Below are positions 42,936 through 51,550 of a stretch of 64,000 bases of DNA, one piece after another. A program made the position numbers and the translations under genes. Positions within the stretch are counted from its first letter, which is position 1; every line of letters begins with the position of its first letter. The DNA is from Bacillota bacterium (GTDB lineage Bacteria > Bacillota > Clostridia > Christensenellales > UMGS416), in NCBI GenBank assembly GCA_023422005.1, contig JAEZSC010000076.1:11868-75867 (forward strand). The letters are read 5' to 3'. The notes under the pieces were generated by a model, which made no database searches, was not told the origin of the DNA, and saw only the letters and a list, made by a program, of their open reading frames with translations.

Positions 42936-43820
42936 TCAGCCTTTCACCGAGCCGATGTTGATACCCTTGACGAAATACCGCTGCAGGAACGGATAAACCA
43001 GAAGGATGGGCAGTGTGGCCAGCATGATCGTTGTGGCGCGTATGGAATCGGGCGCAGTGTTCATGTATTTATCCACGTCCATCTGCATCGTGGCCGGGTC
43101 TGCTGCGGTCATCGTGGATGTCACCAGGTCATACAGGTATTGCTGCAGGGGTTTGAGCGAGGGGTTGGTGATGTAGAGCACGCCGGAGAAGTAGTTGTTC
43201 CAATACCCCACGGCATAGAACAAGCCAACCGTAGCGATGACCGGCATGGACATGGGGATGACGATGGAGAAAAGCGTGCGCAGGTTCGTGGCGCCGTCTA
43301 TCTTGGCGGATTCCTCCACGCTCTCGGGCAGCTGTTCGTAGAATGTCTTGATCAGCAGCACGTTGAAGACCGAAAGCATGCCCGGCAGCACCAGCGCCCA
43401 AATTTTATTGATCAGGCCCAGAGTCTTGAACAGCACGTAGTTGGGGATGATGCCGCCGTTGAAGAGCATGATGAAGATGAAGACCAGCAGCAGGGGTTTC
43501 CTGCCCACCATTTCCGGCTTGGAAAGGGGATAGGCCACCGTGGTTGTCAGCAGCATTGCGCATACCGTGCCCACAATGGTGACGAACGCCGACACGCCGA
43601 AGGCATTCATGAATTCCGGCTGGTCCAGCACGTAGCGGTAGGTGTCAAACTGCAGGCCCATGGGCCAGAACAGCACCTTGCCCGCCACGACCGCCGCCTC
43701 GCCGGACAGGGACTTGGACAGCACATACAGGAAAGGCAGCAGCGTTGCAAGCCCAAACAGCACCAGCACAATGTGGTTGACAATATCGAAGATGACTTCA
43801 CTCAATGACTTGCGTTTCAT
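42936..43820 (-). CDS. Sugar ABC importer permease 2, LplC type
   Basis: A 294-residue six-helix permease. The EAA loop is VEESAKIDGATNLRTLFSIV and the C-terminus INIGSVKG is the LplC hallmark. It pairs with the LplB-type subunit 12 bases upstream and the lipoprotein downstream in one CUT1 importer. A site GAAAGAGGCGC precedes the ATG. Confidence 0.92.
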   Translation of the reverse strand: MKRKSLSEVIFDIVNHIVLVLFGLATLLPFLYVLSKSLSGEAAVVAGKVLFWPMGLQFDTYRYVLDQPEFMNAFGVSAFVTIVGTVCAMLLTTTVAYPLSKPEMVGRKPLLLVFIFIMLFNGGIIPNYVLFKTLGLINKIWALVLPGMLSVFNVLLIKTFYEQLPESVEESAKIDGATNLRTLFSIVIPMSMPVIATVGLFYAVGYWNNYFSGVLYITNPSLKPLQQYLYDLVTSTMTAADPATMQMDVDKYMNTAPDSIRATTIMLATLPILLVYPFLQRYFVKGINIGSVKG

Positions 43821-43832
43821 GTGCGCCTCTTT

Positions 43833-44807
43833 CTACCAGATGGATTTGCCGGTGATGCGCCGGGAGAAGAAGTTGCAGCTGATGACCAGGATGAAGGCAA
43901 CCAGCGAGTTGAACAGGCCCACCGCCGTTCCGAAGGAGAAATTCAGCCTGCCCAAGCCCTCACGGTAGACGTAGGTGCCTATGATGTCGGCCACGTCGTA
44001 CACTGCTGGGTTGTACATGATGAAAATCTGCTCAAAGCCCGCGTCCAGTATGCGGCTGACCCTCAGGATCAGCATCATGACGATGGTCGGCACGATGGAG
44101 GGCAGCGTGATGTGGCGCATTTGCTTGATCTTGCCGGCGCCGTCGATCATGGCTGCTTCGTACAGCGACGGGTCTATGCCGGTGATGGCCGCCAGATAGA
44201 TGATGGATCCCCATCCGACCTCCTTCCACGCGTCGGTGAACACCAATGTGGCCCGGAACCACGACTTGTTGATCAAAAACATAATGGGTTCGCTGCCCAA
44301 GGATTTCAGCGCCAAGTTGACGATACCCGTGGATCCCAGCAGTGACACGAAGATGCCGCTGACGACCGCCCAGGATAGGAAGTGGGGCAGATAAACGATG
44401 GTCTGCAGCCCTCTTTTGAAGTACAGGTTGCTGACCTCGTTGATCAACATGGCCAGCAGAATGGGCAGAGGGAATACGAAGACGATTTTCAGAGCGCTGA
44501 TGACCAGCGTGTTGGAGAACACCTGACGGAAATCGTCGTTGGCGAACAGCTTGATGAAATGCTTGAGGCCCACCCATTTGGAAGCGAAGATGGACTGGAT
44601 GGGGGAATCGGCGGCAAACATGTTGTAATCCTGAAAAGCGATGGCGATGCCGCCCAAGGGCAGATAGTTGAAGATCAGTACGTAGATCAGCGCGGGAATG
44701 ATGAGCAGATACATATCGTAATTCCGCTTGACATACTGTATCTTTTGCTTTGTGGATCTTTTGCTTTTCTTTGTCCTGCCCTGGAGCTGGACGACTTGAT
44801 TGGTCAT
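43833..44807 (-). CDS. Sugar ABC importer permease 2, LplB type
   Basis: A 324-residue permease with a strongly basic N-terminal tail (~30 residues), six helices and the EAA loop YEAAMIDGAGKIKQMRHITL. It is the first gene of the operon that runs through the partner permease, lipoprotein, three FAD oxidoreductases and the 2-hydroxyacid dehydrogenase. The promoter region carries direct repeats that probably bind the YesN-type regulator encoded just upstream. GGGATGAGGAT precedes the ATG. Confidence 0.92.
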   Translation of the reverse strand: MTNQVVQLQGRTKKSKRSTKQKIQYVKRNYDMYLLIIPALIYVLIFNYLPLGGIAIAFQDYNMFAADSPIQSIFASKWVGLKHFIKLFANDDFRQVFSNTLVISALKIVFVFPLPILLAMLINEVSNLYFKRGLQTIVYLPHFLSWAVVSGIFVSLLGSTGIVNLALKSLGSEPIMFLINKSWFRATLVFTDAWKEVGWGSIIYLAAITGIDPSLYEAAMIDGAGKIKQMRHITLPSIVPTIVMMLILRVSRILDAGFEQIFIMYNPAVYDVADIIGTYVYREGLGRLNFSFGTAVGLFNSLVAFILVISCNFFSRRITGKSIW

Positions 44808-44840
44808 ATCCTCATCCCGCCTACTCGTATTGTGGAAATC

Positions 44841-44902
44841 AGTATATCAGGTGAAGTAGATCGGGATTAGTGTACTGGATTATGATTTGCATAACTGGAT
44901 TA
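44841..44902 (-). promoter_or_regulatory. Promoter of importer 2 with two direct repeats, likely YesN sites
   Basis: The -10 TATACT lies at 44846-44841 on the minus strand, about 34 bases before the LplB start, with no good -35. Upstream are two exact copies of CTGGATTA (plus strand 44875-44882 and 44895-44902), 20 bases apart, and a partial third GGGATTA at 44863-44869. Repeats spaced by about two helical turns just upstream of the -35 region are the usual layout for AraC-type activators. Confidence 0.6.
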
Positions 44903-44962
44903 AGGTTTTTATGCAGTAGCTCCAATTGAGAGCCGATTTATGTAGGTAATCCGACAAAATGG

Positions 44963-44986
44963 AAAACGGCCGTAGATACGAGGCCG
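44963..44986 (-). terminator. Short terminator after the YesM gene (minus strand)
   Basis: A 5-bp GC stem CGGCC/GGCCG (44967-44971 and 44982-44986) followed on the minus strand by TTTT. It lies directly after the kinase stop and would separate it from the importer operon. Confidence 0.5.
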
Positions 44987-44987
44987 C

Positions 44988-46802
44988 TCAGGAATGCGAT
45001 GGCCCGCCATCCAGCGGCAGCAGAATCCTCACGGTCGTCCCCGAGCCGATCGTGCTTTCGTAGGTCAGGCCGTAGGGTTCGCCGTAGAAGATGTGGATGC
45101 GGTGCTGCACGTTGCCCACGCCGTAGCCGTGCACGGCGTTCTGCTGCTTTTTGAGCTCCACGCCGGAAAGCAACTCGTGGATTTGCTTGTGGGTCATGCC
45201 GATACCGTCGTCGGCGATGGTTATGAGCATGTCGTCGCCGCCGCGCCCGACGCTGATGTTCAGAGTGCCGCCCTTGCGTTCGGATTTCATCAGTCCATGC
45301 ATGATCGCGTTTTCCACGATGGGTTGCAGCAGCAGCTTCATAATTGGGCAGCCCAGCAGCGTGTCGTCGACGCTCCAAACCACGTGTATGGCGTCGTTGT
45401 AGCGCTTGTTCTGTATCTCGATGTAGTAACACACATGGTCGATTTCATCCTTCACGGTCACGACATCCCTGCCCTTGGCCAGCGATTTGCGATAGAAGCC
45501 CGAGAGGGATGTGATGATCCGGGGAAGCTCCTCGTGCTCGCCGCCCTTGGCCATCCAGTAGAGCATGTCCAGCGTGTTGTAGAGGAAGTGGGGGTTGATC
45601 TGGGATTGCAGCGCGTTCAAATCGGCGTGCTTGGCCTGCTGACCCAGCTCATAGCGCTCGTCCATCAGGCGGTTCATGCGCTCGAAGAGCAGGTTGATAC
45701 AGTTTTGCAACCGGCCGATCACGTCACCGGATGACACCAGCAGGCGGGCGTTCACATCGCCGTCGCTGTATCGTTGCACCGTCTCGGTCATGCTCTTAAC
45801 GGTGTTGGTGAAGCTGCGGGACAGCAGCAGCGTAACCAGTATGATCAACAGCACCACGGGGGCCATCACCATGAGCATCTGCCAGAACAGCGTGCGCCGG
45901 CCATGGTTCATCTTGTCCGAGGGCACCATCTCCACAAGGTACCAGTCGTGTACCTCCAGGGGCGTCCAGTTCACATACCAGCCCTTATAGCGCCCGGTTT
46001 TGATGCCCTGTGATCCCGGGAACCGCGCAATGATCTCCTGTTTGTACCCTGCCTCCTGGGGCAGAACCATGGCGCGCATGGAGCCGCTCATGGCGATGAT
46101 GGTTCCCGCGCTGTCCATGATGCACATGGCGTTGTCCGAAGGCGTTACGTTCTCCGAGAGGATGTTCTGCAGCCAGTCTTCGCTGATGTCGGCGATGGCC
46201 ACGCCGATGAGCCGGTTGTTTCGTGTGTAATCGCGAATGCCTGTGGCCAGCGAAACCACGTCGTGGGTCACGAACAGCAGATATTCTTGCGTGTGGGTGG
46301 GGATGTAGACATAGGGCAGCCGCTTGACTTCCTCAAACCATGGCTGGCTCTCTATGGTGCTCAGTGGGAATGTGTTCACTGCTTCCACTGAGTAAAAAAG
46401 CTCGTCCCGCACAAACAGCCGGGTCTTGAAGACGCTTTCGGTGGTGTTCACGAGGTTCACATAGCCCAGCAGGTTTCGCAGATCCAGGGATTGCTCGTAG
46501 ATTCCCAGCTGCTTTGGGTCGGCGGAAAGTATATTGATGACATCGGGGATTGATGTCAGCGTGGACAGGGCGCTCTGGTTGGAAAGAAAATCGTTGTTGA
46601 TGATCGTCGCCGTCTGACCCAGCGCGCGGTAGTCGCTGTTCACCGTCTCGTTGAAGATGATGCGCTCGGCGCTGCGAAAGAACAGCGGCGCCATGATGAA
46701 CAACGGGATCAGCGCAAACAGCACAAAAACCGCCGCGACCTTCTGAAACAGCGAAAGCGAAACCAGTCTCTCCGAGTAAAATTGGTAAAGCCTGTTAAAC
46801 AT
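44988..46802 (-). CDS. YesM-type sensor histidine kinase 2
   Basis: A 604-residue kinase. It has a first helix at ~22-42, an extracytoplasmic dCache-like sensor to ~305, a second helix at ~308-330 and a HAMP linker. The box SQINPHFLYNTLDM has phospho-His near 404. The HATPase domain has N-box VENAIMHGL, then ADDGIGM and YGVGNVQHR. It probably senses the ligand of importer 2, possibly through the loaded lipoprotein. It overlaps the end of the YesN gene by 8 bases, so the pair is coupled. Confidence 0.92.
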   Translation of the reverse strand: MFNRLYQFYSERLVSLSLFQKVAAVFVLFALIPLFIMAPLFFRSAERIIFNETVNSDYRALGQTATIINNDFLSNQSALSTLTSIPDVINILSADPKQLGIYEQSLDLRNLLGYVNLVNTTESVFKTRLFVRDELFYSVEAVNTFPLSTIESQPWFEEVKRLPYVYIPTHTQEYLLFVTHDVVSLATGIRDYTRNNRLIGVAIADISEDWLQNILSENVTPSDNAMCIMDSAGTIIAMSGSMRAMVLPQEAGYKQEIIARFPGSQGIKTGRYKGWYVNWTPLEVHDWYLVEMVPSDKMNHGRRTLFWQMLMVMAPVVLLIILVTLLLSRSFTNTVKSMTETVQRYSDGDVNARLLVSSGDVIGRLQNCINLLFERMNRLMDERYELGQQAKHADLNALQSQINPHFLYNTLDMLYWMAKGGEHEELPRIITSLSGFYRKSLAKGRDVVTVKDEIDHVCYYIEIQNKRYNDAIHVVWSVDDTLLGCPIMKLLLQPIVENAIMHGLMKSERKGGTLNISVGRGGDDMLITIADDGIGMTHKQIHELLSGVELKKQQNAVHGYGVGNVQHRIHIFYGEPYGLTYESTIGSGTTVRILLPLDGGPSHS

Positions 46803-48333
46803 CCATGCTCATTTTCTTATACAGATTTGGCGACGTGCCCGTATGCTGGTTGAAGACGCGGGAGAAATATCCGACGTTGCGATATCCGACCATATCCGAT
46901 ATCTCGTTCACGGTATGGTCGGTGCTCACCAGCAGCGTCTTGGCCTTGTCCATGCGCGCCTGTTGTACATACTGGTTGATCGTGATGCCCGTAACCTCCT
47001 TGAACAGCGCGCACAGATAGGTGGGCGACAGATACACGTTGCGTGCGATGGCTTTAACCGATATGTCGCCGTCCAGATGTCTCCAAATGTATCGCTTGGC
47101 GCTGTAAATGGCGCCGATCTTCTTATCCTTTGTGAGGATGGTGCTGGTATATTTGTTGATCAACTGATAGAGGATGCCCATGAGTTGGTCCAGCGTGAAG
47201 GCAGACATCACGGCCTTCTGCAAGCCCACGGGATCGTCGGAAAGCCCTTCCAGGAACTCCTTATGATAATTGTCTTCCAGAATCTGGCAGATGCGCAGCG
47301 TCACGGATTTGATGTGGGACACCGGCGTGTCCGGGTTCTCGGCGAACCTGCCATAAATCCGCTCTACTGTCTCGGTGATGCGCAGTGGCTCGTTGTGCGC
47401 GCAGAAGGAGGCGATGTCGGCAAGCTGGCTCTCTCCCGGCTTGTACTGGCCTCCCTTGCGATTGCCGGCGGTATTTACCGAGCCGATGCCCCGGAAAAAT
47501 GCCAGCTCCAGCGCCTTGCAGGCCGCACGGTAGGATGAGCCTGCGTCCATCAGCGTCTGGAAACGGCTGCCTATGCCGATGGCGATGTGTTCCCTGGCCT
47601 CGGGCAAGCCGGTCAGCAGGGTGTCTGCCAGTTCGGTCACCCGTTGGGTCAGCGTGCCGCCCGCCCCGGTGCGCTCGTCCTTTATGAGCATCACGATCAT
47701 ATCACCCATGCGTATGGTTGTATATCGGTAGTGTGGGTCTTCGGAAAAGGAGGATATCATGTGCAGTGTGAACATGTTGATCTGCTGCTCGGTGTCCACG
47801 GTATTCTCGTGCTTGTAATGCATAGCCGCCAGTATGATGTATTCCGCCGGGGCGTGCAACGCCGCGCCGGCCGTTTGGCGCAGGATGTCTTCGTTGTTGC
47901 CGGTCAGCAGCAGGCGCAGCGTCTCTTGATCAAAGGCCTGCGCCGGCATGCCCTCCGAGGATTTGCGCCGCTGAATGGCCCGTTCCAGGGCCTCCTTGAA
48001 CTGGCATTCATCCACCGGCTTGTCCAGATAGTCGATGGCGCCGATGCGGATGGCCGTCTTTAAGTATTCGCGGTCGGAATAGCCGCTCATGAAGATCACG
48101 GCTATGTCCGGGTCGATCTGCTTGGCCTTGAGCGAAAAGGCGATGCCATCCATGCCCGGCATGCGGATGTCGCACAGCAGGATGCCGGGATGATGGCGCT
48201 GGGTCAGTTCCAGCGCTTCCAGGCCATCGTGGGCCAGGCCTGCGATTTCCACATCCAGGCCGCTGTCCTTCACGCGTTGCGCCACACCTTCCAGCGTGCG
48301 CTGCTCGTCGTCCACGATCAGAACCTTTTGCAC
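46795..48333 (-). CDS. YesN-type response regulator 2
   Basis: A 512-residue regulator. The receiver (1-120) has Asp8/Asp9, the phospho-acceptor Asp55 in LLCDIRMP and Lys in LDKPVDE. A ~260-residue middle region of unknown fold follows, and an AraC double HTH (~410-505) has VKAIARNVYLSPTYLCALFK and VNEISDMVGYRNVGYFSRVF. It is longer than the regulator at 14349, which lacks the middle domain. It likely activates the importer 2 operon by binding the repeats at 44875-44902. Confidence 0.92.
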   Translation of the reverse strand: MQKVLIVDDEQRTLEGVAQRVKDSGLDVEIAGLAHDGLEALELTQRHHPGILLCDIRMPGMDGIAFSLKAKQIDPDIAVIFMSGYSDREYLKTAIRIGAIDYLDKPVDECQFKEALERAIQRRKSSEGMPAQAFDQETLRLLLTGNNEDILRQTAGAALHAPAEYIILAAMHYKHENTVDTEQQINMFTLHMISSFSEDPHYRYTTIRMGDMIVMLIKDERTGAGGTLTQRVTELADTLLTGLPEAREHIAIGIGSRFQTLMDAGSSYRAACKALELAFFRGIGSVNTAGNRKGGQYKPGESQLADIASFCAHNEPLRITETVERIYGRFAENPDTPVSHIKSVTLRICQILEDNYHKEFLEGLSDDPVGLQKAVMSAFTLDQLMGILYQLINKYTSTILTKDKKIGAIYSAKRYIWRHLDGDISVKAIARNVYLSPTYLCALFKEVTGITINQYVQQARMDKAKTLLVSTDHTVNEISDMVGYRNVGYFSRVFNQHTGTSPNLYKKMSMDV

Positions 48334-48391
48334 CCGCTCACCTCCGCACCGGTCAACCCGATTCGAAATGTTGTGTAAATAGTATAACGGC

Positions 48392-49198
48392 TCATGGATA
48401 TATTGTACAGACGCTTTGGTCTCGTTCCTTTGATAGCCTTTGCCGCCAGTGGGCGGGCGAAGCGCCGGTGTGCCGTCGGAACAGCCGGCTGAAGTAGTAG
48501 GGGTCCTGAAAGCCGCACAGCGCGCTTACCCGGGCCACGCTGGCGCCGCTGCGGTTGTGGGACAGCAGCTGCATGGCGTGGGCCATCCGCAGCCTGGTCA
48601 GGTATTCGTGGGGCGTCTCCCCGGTTTGGAGCTTGAAGATGCGCCGCAGATAGCCCATGGACAGGCCCAGTGGTGCAAGCGCCTGTTCCAGCTGGAATTC
48701 AGGGTTGGACAGGTTGTGGATCAGTACAGCCTTGACGCGCTCCACCGGCACGCTGCGCCCTTCCCCGGGCAGCAGCGCGACGAGCAGGCTCCGGATGGCG
48801 TCCAGCAGATGCTGGCACAGCATGTCGGCCCCTGGCCGGCGCAGGTGCGCCTCCTCGTACAAGACGCTCAGAAGCTTCTCCAGGCTGCCGGTCGGCGTGT
48901 CTTGCAGCACCAGCGGGTATGGCGGAAAATCCATGTTCTTGAGTGCCAGATGAAAATTGCGAAAGCCGGCGTCGGCCAGCTCCTCATGGCCGCAGCCCGG
49001 CGGAATCAGCGCCACAGTGCCTCGCTCGAAGGATGTTTTAGCGGTGCCCAGCATCAGCACGCCGCTGCCCTCGATGTAGCACACGACTTCCCAGTAATCC
49101 AGATGGGCATGCACCGGGAAATGGACGATTCTTTCGGTGATCATGCCGATGCCGATCAGGTTGTTCATACGCACCACCAGAAGCAATTTTAGTTTCAT
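48392..49198 (-). CDS. AraC-family regulator with cupin sensor
   Basis: A 268-residue regulator. A cupin half (~20-95) has FPVHAHLDYWEVVCYIEGSG and the LIPPGCGHEEL turn. A helical linker is followed by the double HTH (APLGLSMGYLRRIFKLQTGE and ARVSALCGFQDPYYFSRLFR). The ATG at 49198 has no strong ribosome site; the ATG at 49168 is an alternative. It is divergent from the VCBS/Gfo-Idh pair across ~106 AT-rich bases and is their likely regulator. Confidence 0.85.
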   Translation of the reverse strand: MKLKLLLVVRMNNLIGIGMITERIVHFPVHAHLDYWEVVCYIEGSGVLMLGTAKTSFERGTVALIPPGCGHEELADAGFRNFHLALKNMDFPPYPLVLQDTPTGSLEKLLSVLYEEAHLRRPGADMLCQHLLDAIRSLLVALLPGEGRSVPVERVKAVLIHNLSNPEFQLEQALAPLGLSMGYLRRIFKLQTGETPHEYLTRLRMAHAMQLLSHNRSGASVARVSALCGFQDPYYFSRLFRRHTGASPAHWRQRLSKERDQSVCTIYP

Positions 49199-49304
49199 AG
49201 GTTCGTTTTGTCCATCTATATATCCATATCGTCAATTCTATATTTCTCTGCCGTTGTTATACTTTGCTTGGGTATATCTCCAACAACCTACAAGGAGGCT
49301 CAGG

Positions 49305-50372
49305 ATGGACCTGCAGTTTAAACGGATCAAGATCGACGGCGGCGCTTTTGAGGCGGCCAGCGCCTTCGATGTGGACGGCGACGGCGTGCTGGACATCGTA
49401 TGCGGCGGCTATTGGTACAAAGGCCCGGACTTCAATGAAAAGATCAAGATGTGCGATGTGATGCCAGAGGGGGAGTACTTTGACGACTTCTGCGACTACG
49501 GTATGGACGTGAACGGCGACGGCCGTACCGACGTAATCACCGGCGGGTGGTTCGGCCAGACGCTGCGCTGGCGGGAGAACCCCGGCGACAAGGGTTTGTG
49601 GACGGTGCATGACATCGACCGCTGCGGATGCATCGAAACCATCCGTTTTTACGACATCGACGGCTGCGGCACGGTGGAAATTTTCCCCAATACGCCCAAC
49701 GAGCCCCAGGCTTTCTATAAGCACATCAAGGACGCCGACGGCCGCGGAGCAGGCCGATTCCAGAAGTTTGTGATTTCCCAGGGCTCCTCGGGCCACGGCA
49801 TGGGCTTTGGCGACATCGACGGCGATGGAGAGATCGAAATCATACTGTGCAACGGCTATCTGAAGCGCGGGTGCAGCGTTTATGAGCCTTGGAACTTCGT
49901 TCACAGCTATGACCAGCCCATGGCCAGCGTGCCCATGCTCGTGCATGATGTGGATGGCGACGGCACCGCCGACATCATCGCCGCCAACGCCCACAACTAT
50001 GGCCTGTATTGGCTGCAGCAGCGGCCCGACGGCACCTTCGCCAAGCACGACATCGATACGGAAAATGCCCAGTACCACGACATGCAGCTGGCCGACATCG
50101 ACAACGACGGCCAACTGGAGCTCGTGACCGGCAAACGCTACCGCGCCCACTGCGGCAACGATCCGGGGGACAATGACCCGGTGCAGACGTGCTATTTCAA
50201 GATCCGCGACGGTAAATTCGAGAAGCACGTGATCGACGCCGGCCCAGCGCAGGAGCATTCCGGCGTGGGCATCTATTTCTGGCTGGCGGACCTCAATGGC
50301 AACGGCTGGCTGGACATCGTCGCCCCGGGCAAGGAGGGGCTGTACCTGTTCCGCAACCTGGGTATGCGGTAG
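49305..50372 (+). CDS. VCBS/FG-GAP repeat propeller protein without export signal
   Basis: A 355-residue protein built of calcium-type repeats. DVDGDGVLDIV, DVNGDGRTDVI, DIDGDGEIEII, DVDGDGTADII, DIDNDGQLELV and DLNGNGWLDIV recur through the chain, each in a propeller-blade context. Such propellers are usually secreted or surface-exposed, but this one starts directly with a blade and has no signal peptide. AAGGAGG precedes the ATG at 49305. TATACT at 49258-49263 is a likely -10. It is 21 bases upstream of a Gfo/Idh gene; function unknown, perhaps sugar lyase- or lactonase-like. Confidence 0.8.
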   Translation: MDLQFKRIKIDGGAFEAASAFDVDGDGVLDIVCGGYWYKGPDFNEKIKMCDVMPEGEYFDDFCDYGMDVNGDGRTDVITGGWFGQTLRWRENPGDKGLWTVHDIDRCGCIETIRFYDIDGCGTVEIFPNTPNEPQAFYKHIKDADGRGAGRFQKFVISQGSSGHGMGFGDIDGDGEIEIILCNGYLKRGCSVYEPWNFVHSYDQPMASVPMLVHDVDGDGTADIIAANAHNYGLYWLQQRPDGTFAKHDIDTENAQYHDMQLADIDNDGQLELVTGKRYRAHCGNDPGDNDPVQTCYFKIRDGKFEKHVIDAGPAQEHSGVGIYFWLADLNGNGWLDIVAPGKEGLYLFRNLGMR

Positions 50373-50393
50373 CGGCGAAGGGGAGGAAGACGT

Positions 50394-51434
50394 ATGGACA
50401 AAGTCAGACTGGGTTTCGTCGGAGTGGGCTACATGGGCCAGAACGCCCACCTGAAGAACTACGCCGCGCTGCCGGATTGCGAGATCGCCGCCATCGCCGA
50501 GCCCCGGCAGCAGACCGCCGAGCTGGTGGCCCGGCGCTACGGCGTGCCCCATGTGTACCGAGACCACCGCGAAATGCTGGCCCACGAAAAGTTGGACGCC
50601 CTGGTGGCCGCCCAACCCTACCGCGCCCACGCGGCGCTGCTGCCCGAGCTCTACGCCTCGGGGCTGCCGCTGTTCACCGAGAAGCCGCTGGCGCTCTCGG
50701 TGGAGACCGGGGAGCGCCTGGCCGCGCTGGCCAAGCGGCACGGCGTGAAGCACATGGTGGGCTACCACAAGCGCTCCGACCCGGCCATGGAGTATGCCCG
50801 GGACCTCGTCAGCCGCTGGAAGGCCGGCGGGGAGTTCGGCCAGATGCGCCTGGTGCGCATCACGATGCCCCCCGGCAACTGGGTGGGCGGCGCCGACATG
50901 GCACTTTCCGCCGGGGACAGCGCCGCCGGCGCCCAGGCCGAGGGCGACGCGCCCTATTTCGACAGCGCAGCAGCCCGCCAATATGATACCTTCGTCAACT
51001 ACTACATCCACCAGATCAACGCCATGCGCTTTCTGTTGGGTGAGCCCTACGAGGTCACCTACGCGGAGGATACCCAGGTCTTGCTGGCGGCCCGCAGTGC
51101 GTCGGGTGTGGCCGGCGTCATCGAGATGGAGCCCTGGGCTAACAGCGTGGACTGGATGGAGAGTTGCCTTGTGGGCTTCCAGAAGGGTTTCATCCGCGTG
51201 GACCTGCCCGCGCCGCTGGCCAGCCAGAGCTGTGGCCGCGTTACCGTGATGGAGGACCGCGGCGGTACGCCGATCACGTGGAGCCCGTCTTTGCCGCCGG
51301 TGCACGCCATGCGCAACCAGGCCAAAAACTTCCTTGCCATGGTGCGCGGCGAGAAGGAAGCCCCGTGCTATGCCGACGAGGCCGCCCAGGACTTGGCCAT
51401 GGCTACGCAGTACATCCGCCTTCTGAACCGGTAA
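50394..51434 (+). CDS. Gfo/Idh/MocA-family oxidoreductase
   Basis: A 346-residue dehydrogenase. It has the Rossmann motif GFVGVGYMGQNAHLKN, the lysine motif FTEKPLAL near residue 98 and a C-terminal substrate domain with YYIHQINAMRFLLG, where the His lies at the expected position. GGGGAGGA precedes the ATG. It forms a two-gene unit with the propeller protein under the divergent AraC gene. Substrate is probably a sugar or inositol derivative. Confidence 0.88.
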   Translation: MDKVRLGFVGVGYMGQNAHLKNYAALPDCEIAAIAEPRQQTAELVARRYGVPHVYRDHREMLAHEKLDALVAAQPYRAHAALLPELYASGLPLFTEKPLALSVETGERLAALAKRHGVKHMVGYHKRSDPAMEYARDLVSRWKAGGEFGQMRLVRITMPPGNWVGGADMALSAGDSAAGAQAEGDAPYFDSAAARQYDTFVNYYIHQINAMRFLLGEPYEVTYAEDTQVLLAARSASGVAGVIEMEPWANSVDWMESCLVGFQKGFIRVDLPAPLASQSCGRVTVMEDRGGTPITWSPSLPPVHAMRNQAKNFLAMVRGEKEAPCYADEAAQDLAMATQYIRLLNR

Positions 51435-51455
51435 AAGGCGTACAGGAATCAAAAA

Positions 51456-51495
51456 GCGGCGGGCAGAGCCAGTCTCTGCCCGCCGTTGCGTTGCA
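51456..51495 (+). terminator. Strong hairpin terminator
   Basis: A perfect 12-bp GC-rich stem (51457-51468 with 51474-51485) with a 5-base loop lies after the Gfo/Idh gene. The tail is only moderately T-rich. A-rich sequence before the stem could serve minus-strand transcription. Confidence 0.65.
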
Positions 51496-51515
51496 TACGC
51501 TTTCCGACTTATAAT
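51486..51515 (+). promoter_or_regulatory. Promoter of the exonuclease III gene
   Basis: TTGCGT (51486-51491), an 18-base spacer and a perfect TATAAT (51510-51515), 36 bases before the start codon. The -35 abuts the terminator stem. Confidence 0.5.
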
Positions 51516-51550
51516 ATGCATATCCGACACCAAACGCGGAGGGTATGCCG

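Noticed and set aside
49257..51533. A 758-codon minus-strand frame opposite the VCBS and Gfo/Idh genes
   Set aside because: Same composition bias and no motifs; the plus-strand genes have ribosome sites and recognisable domains.
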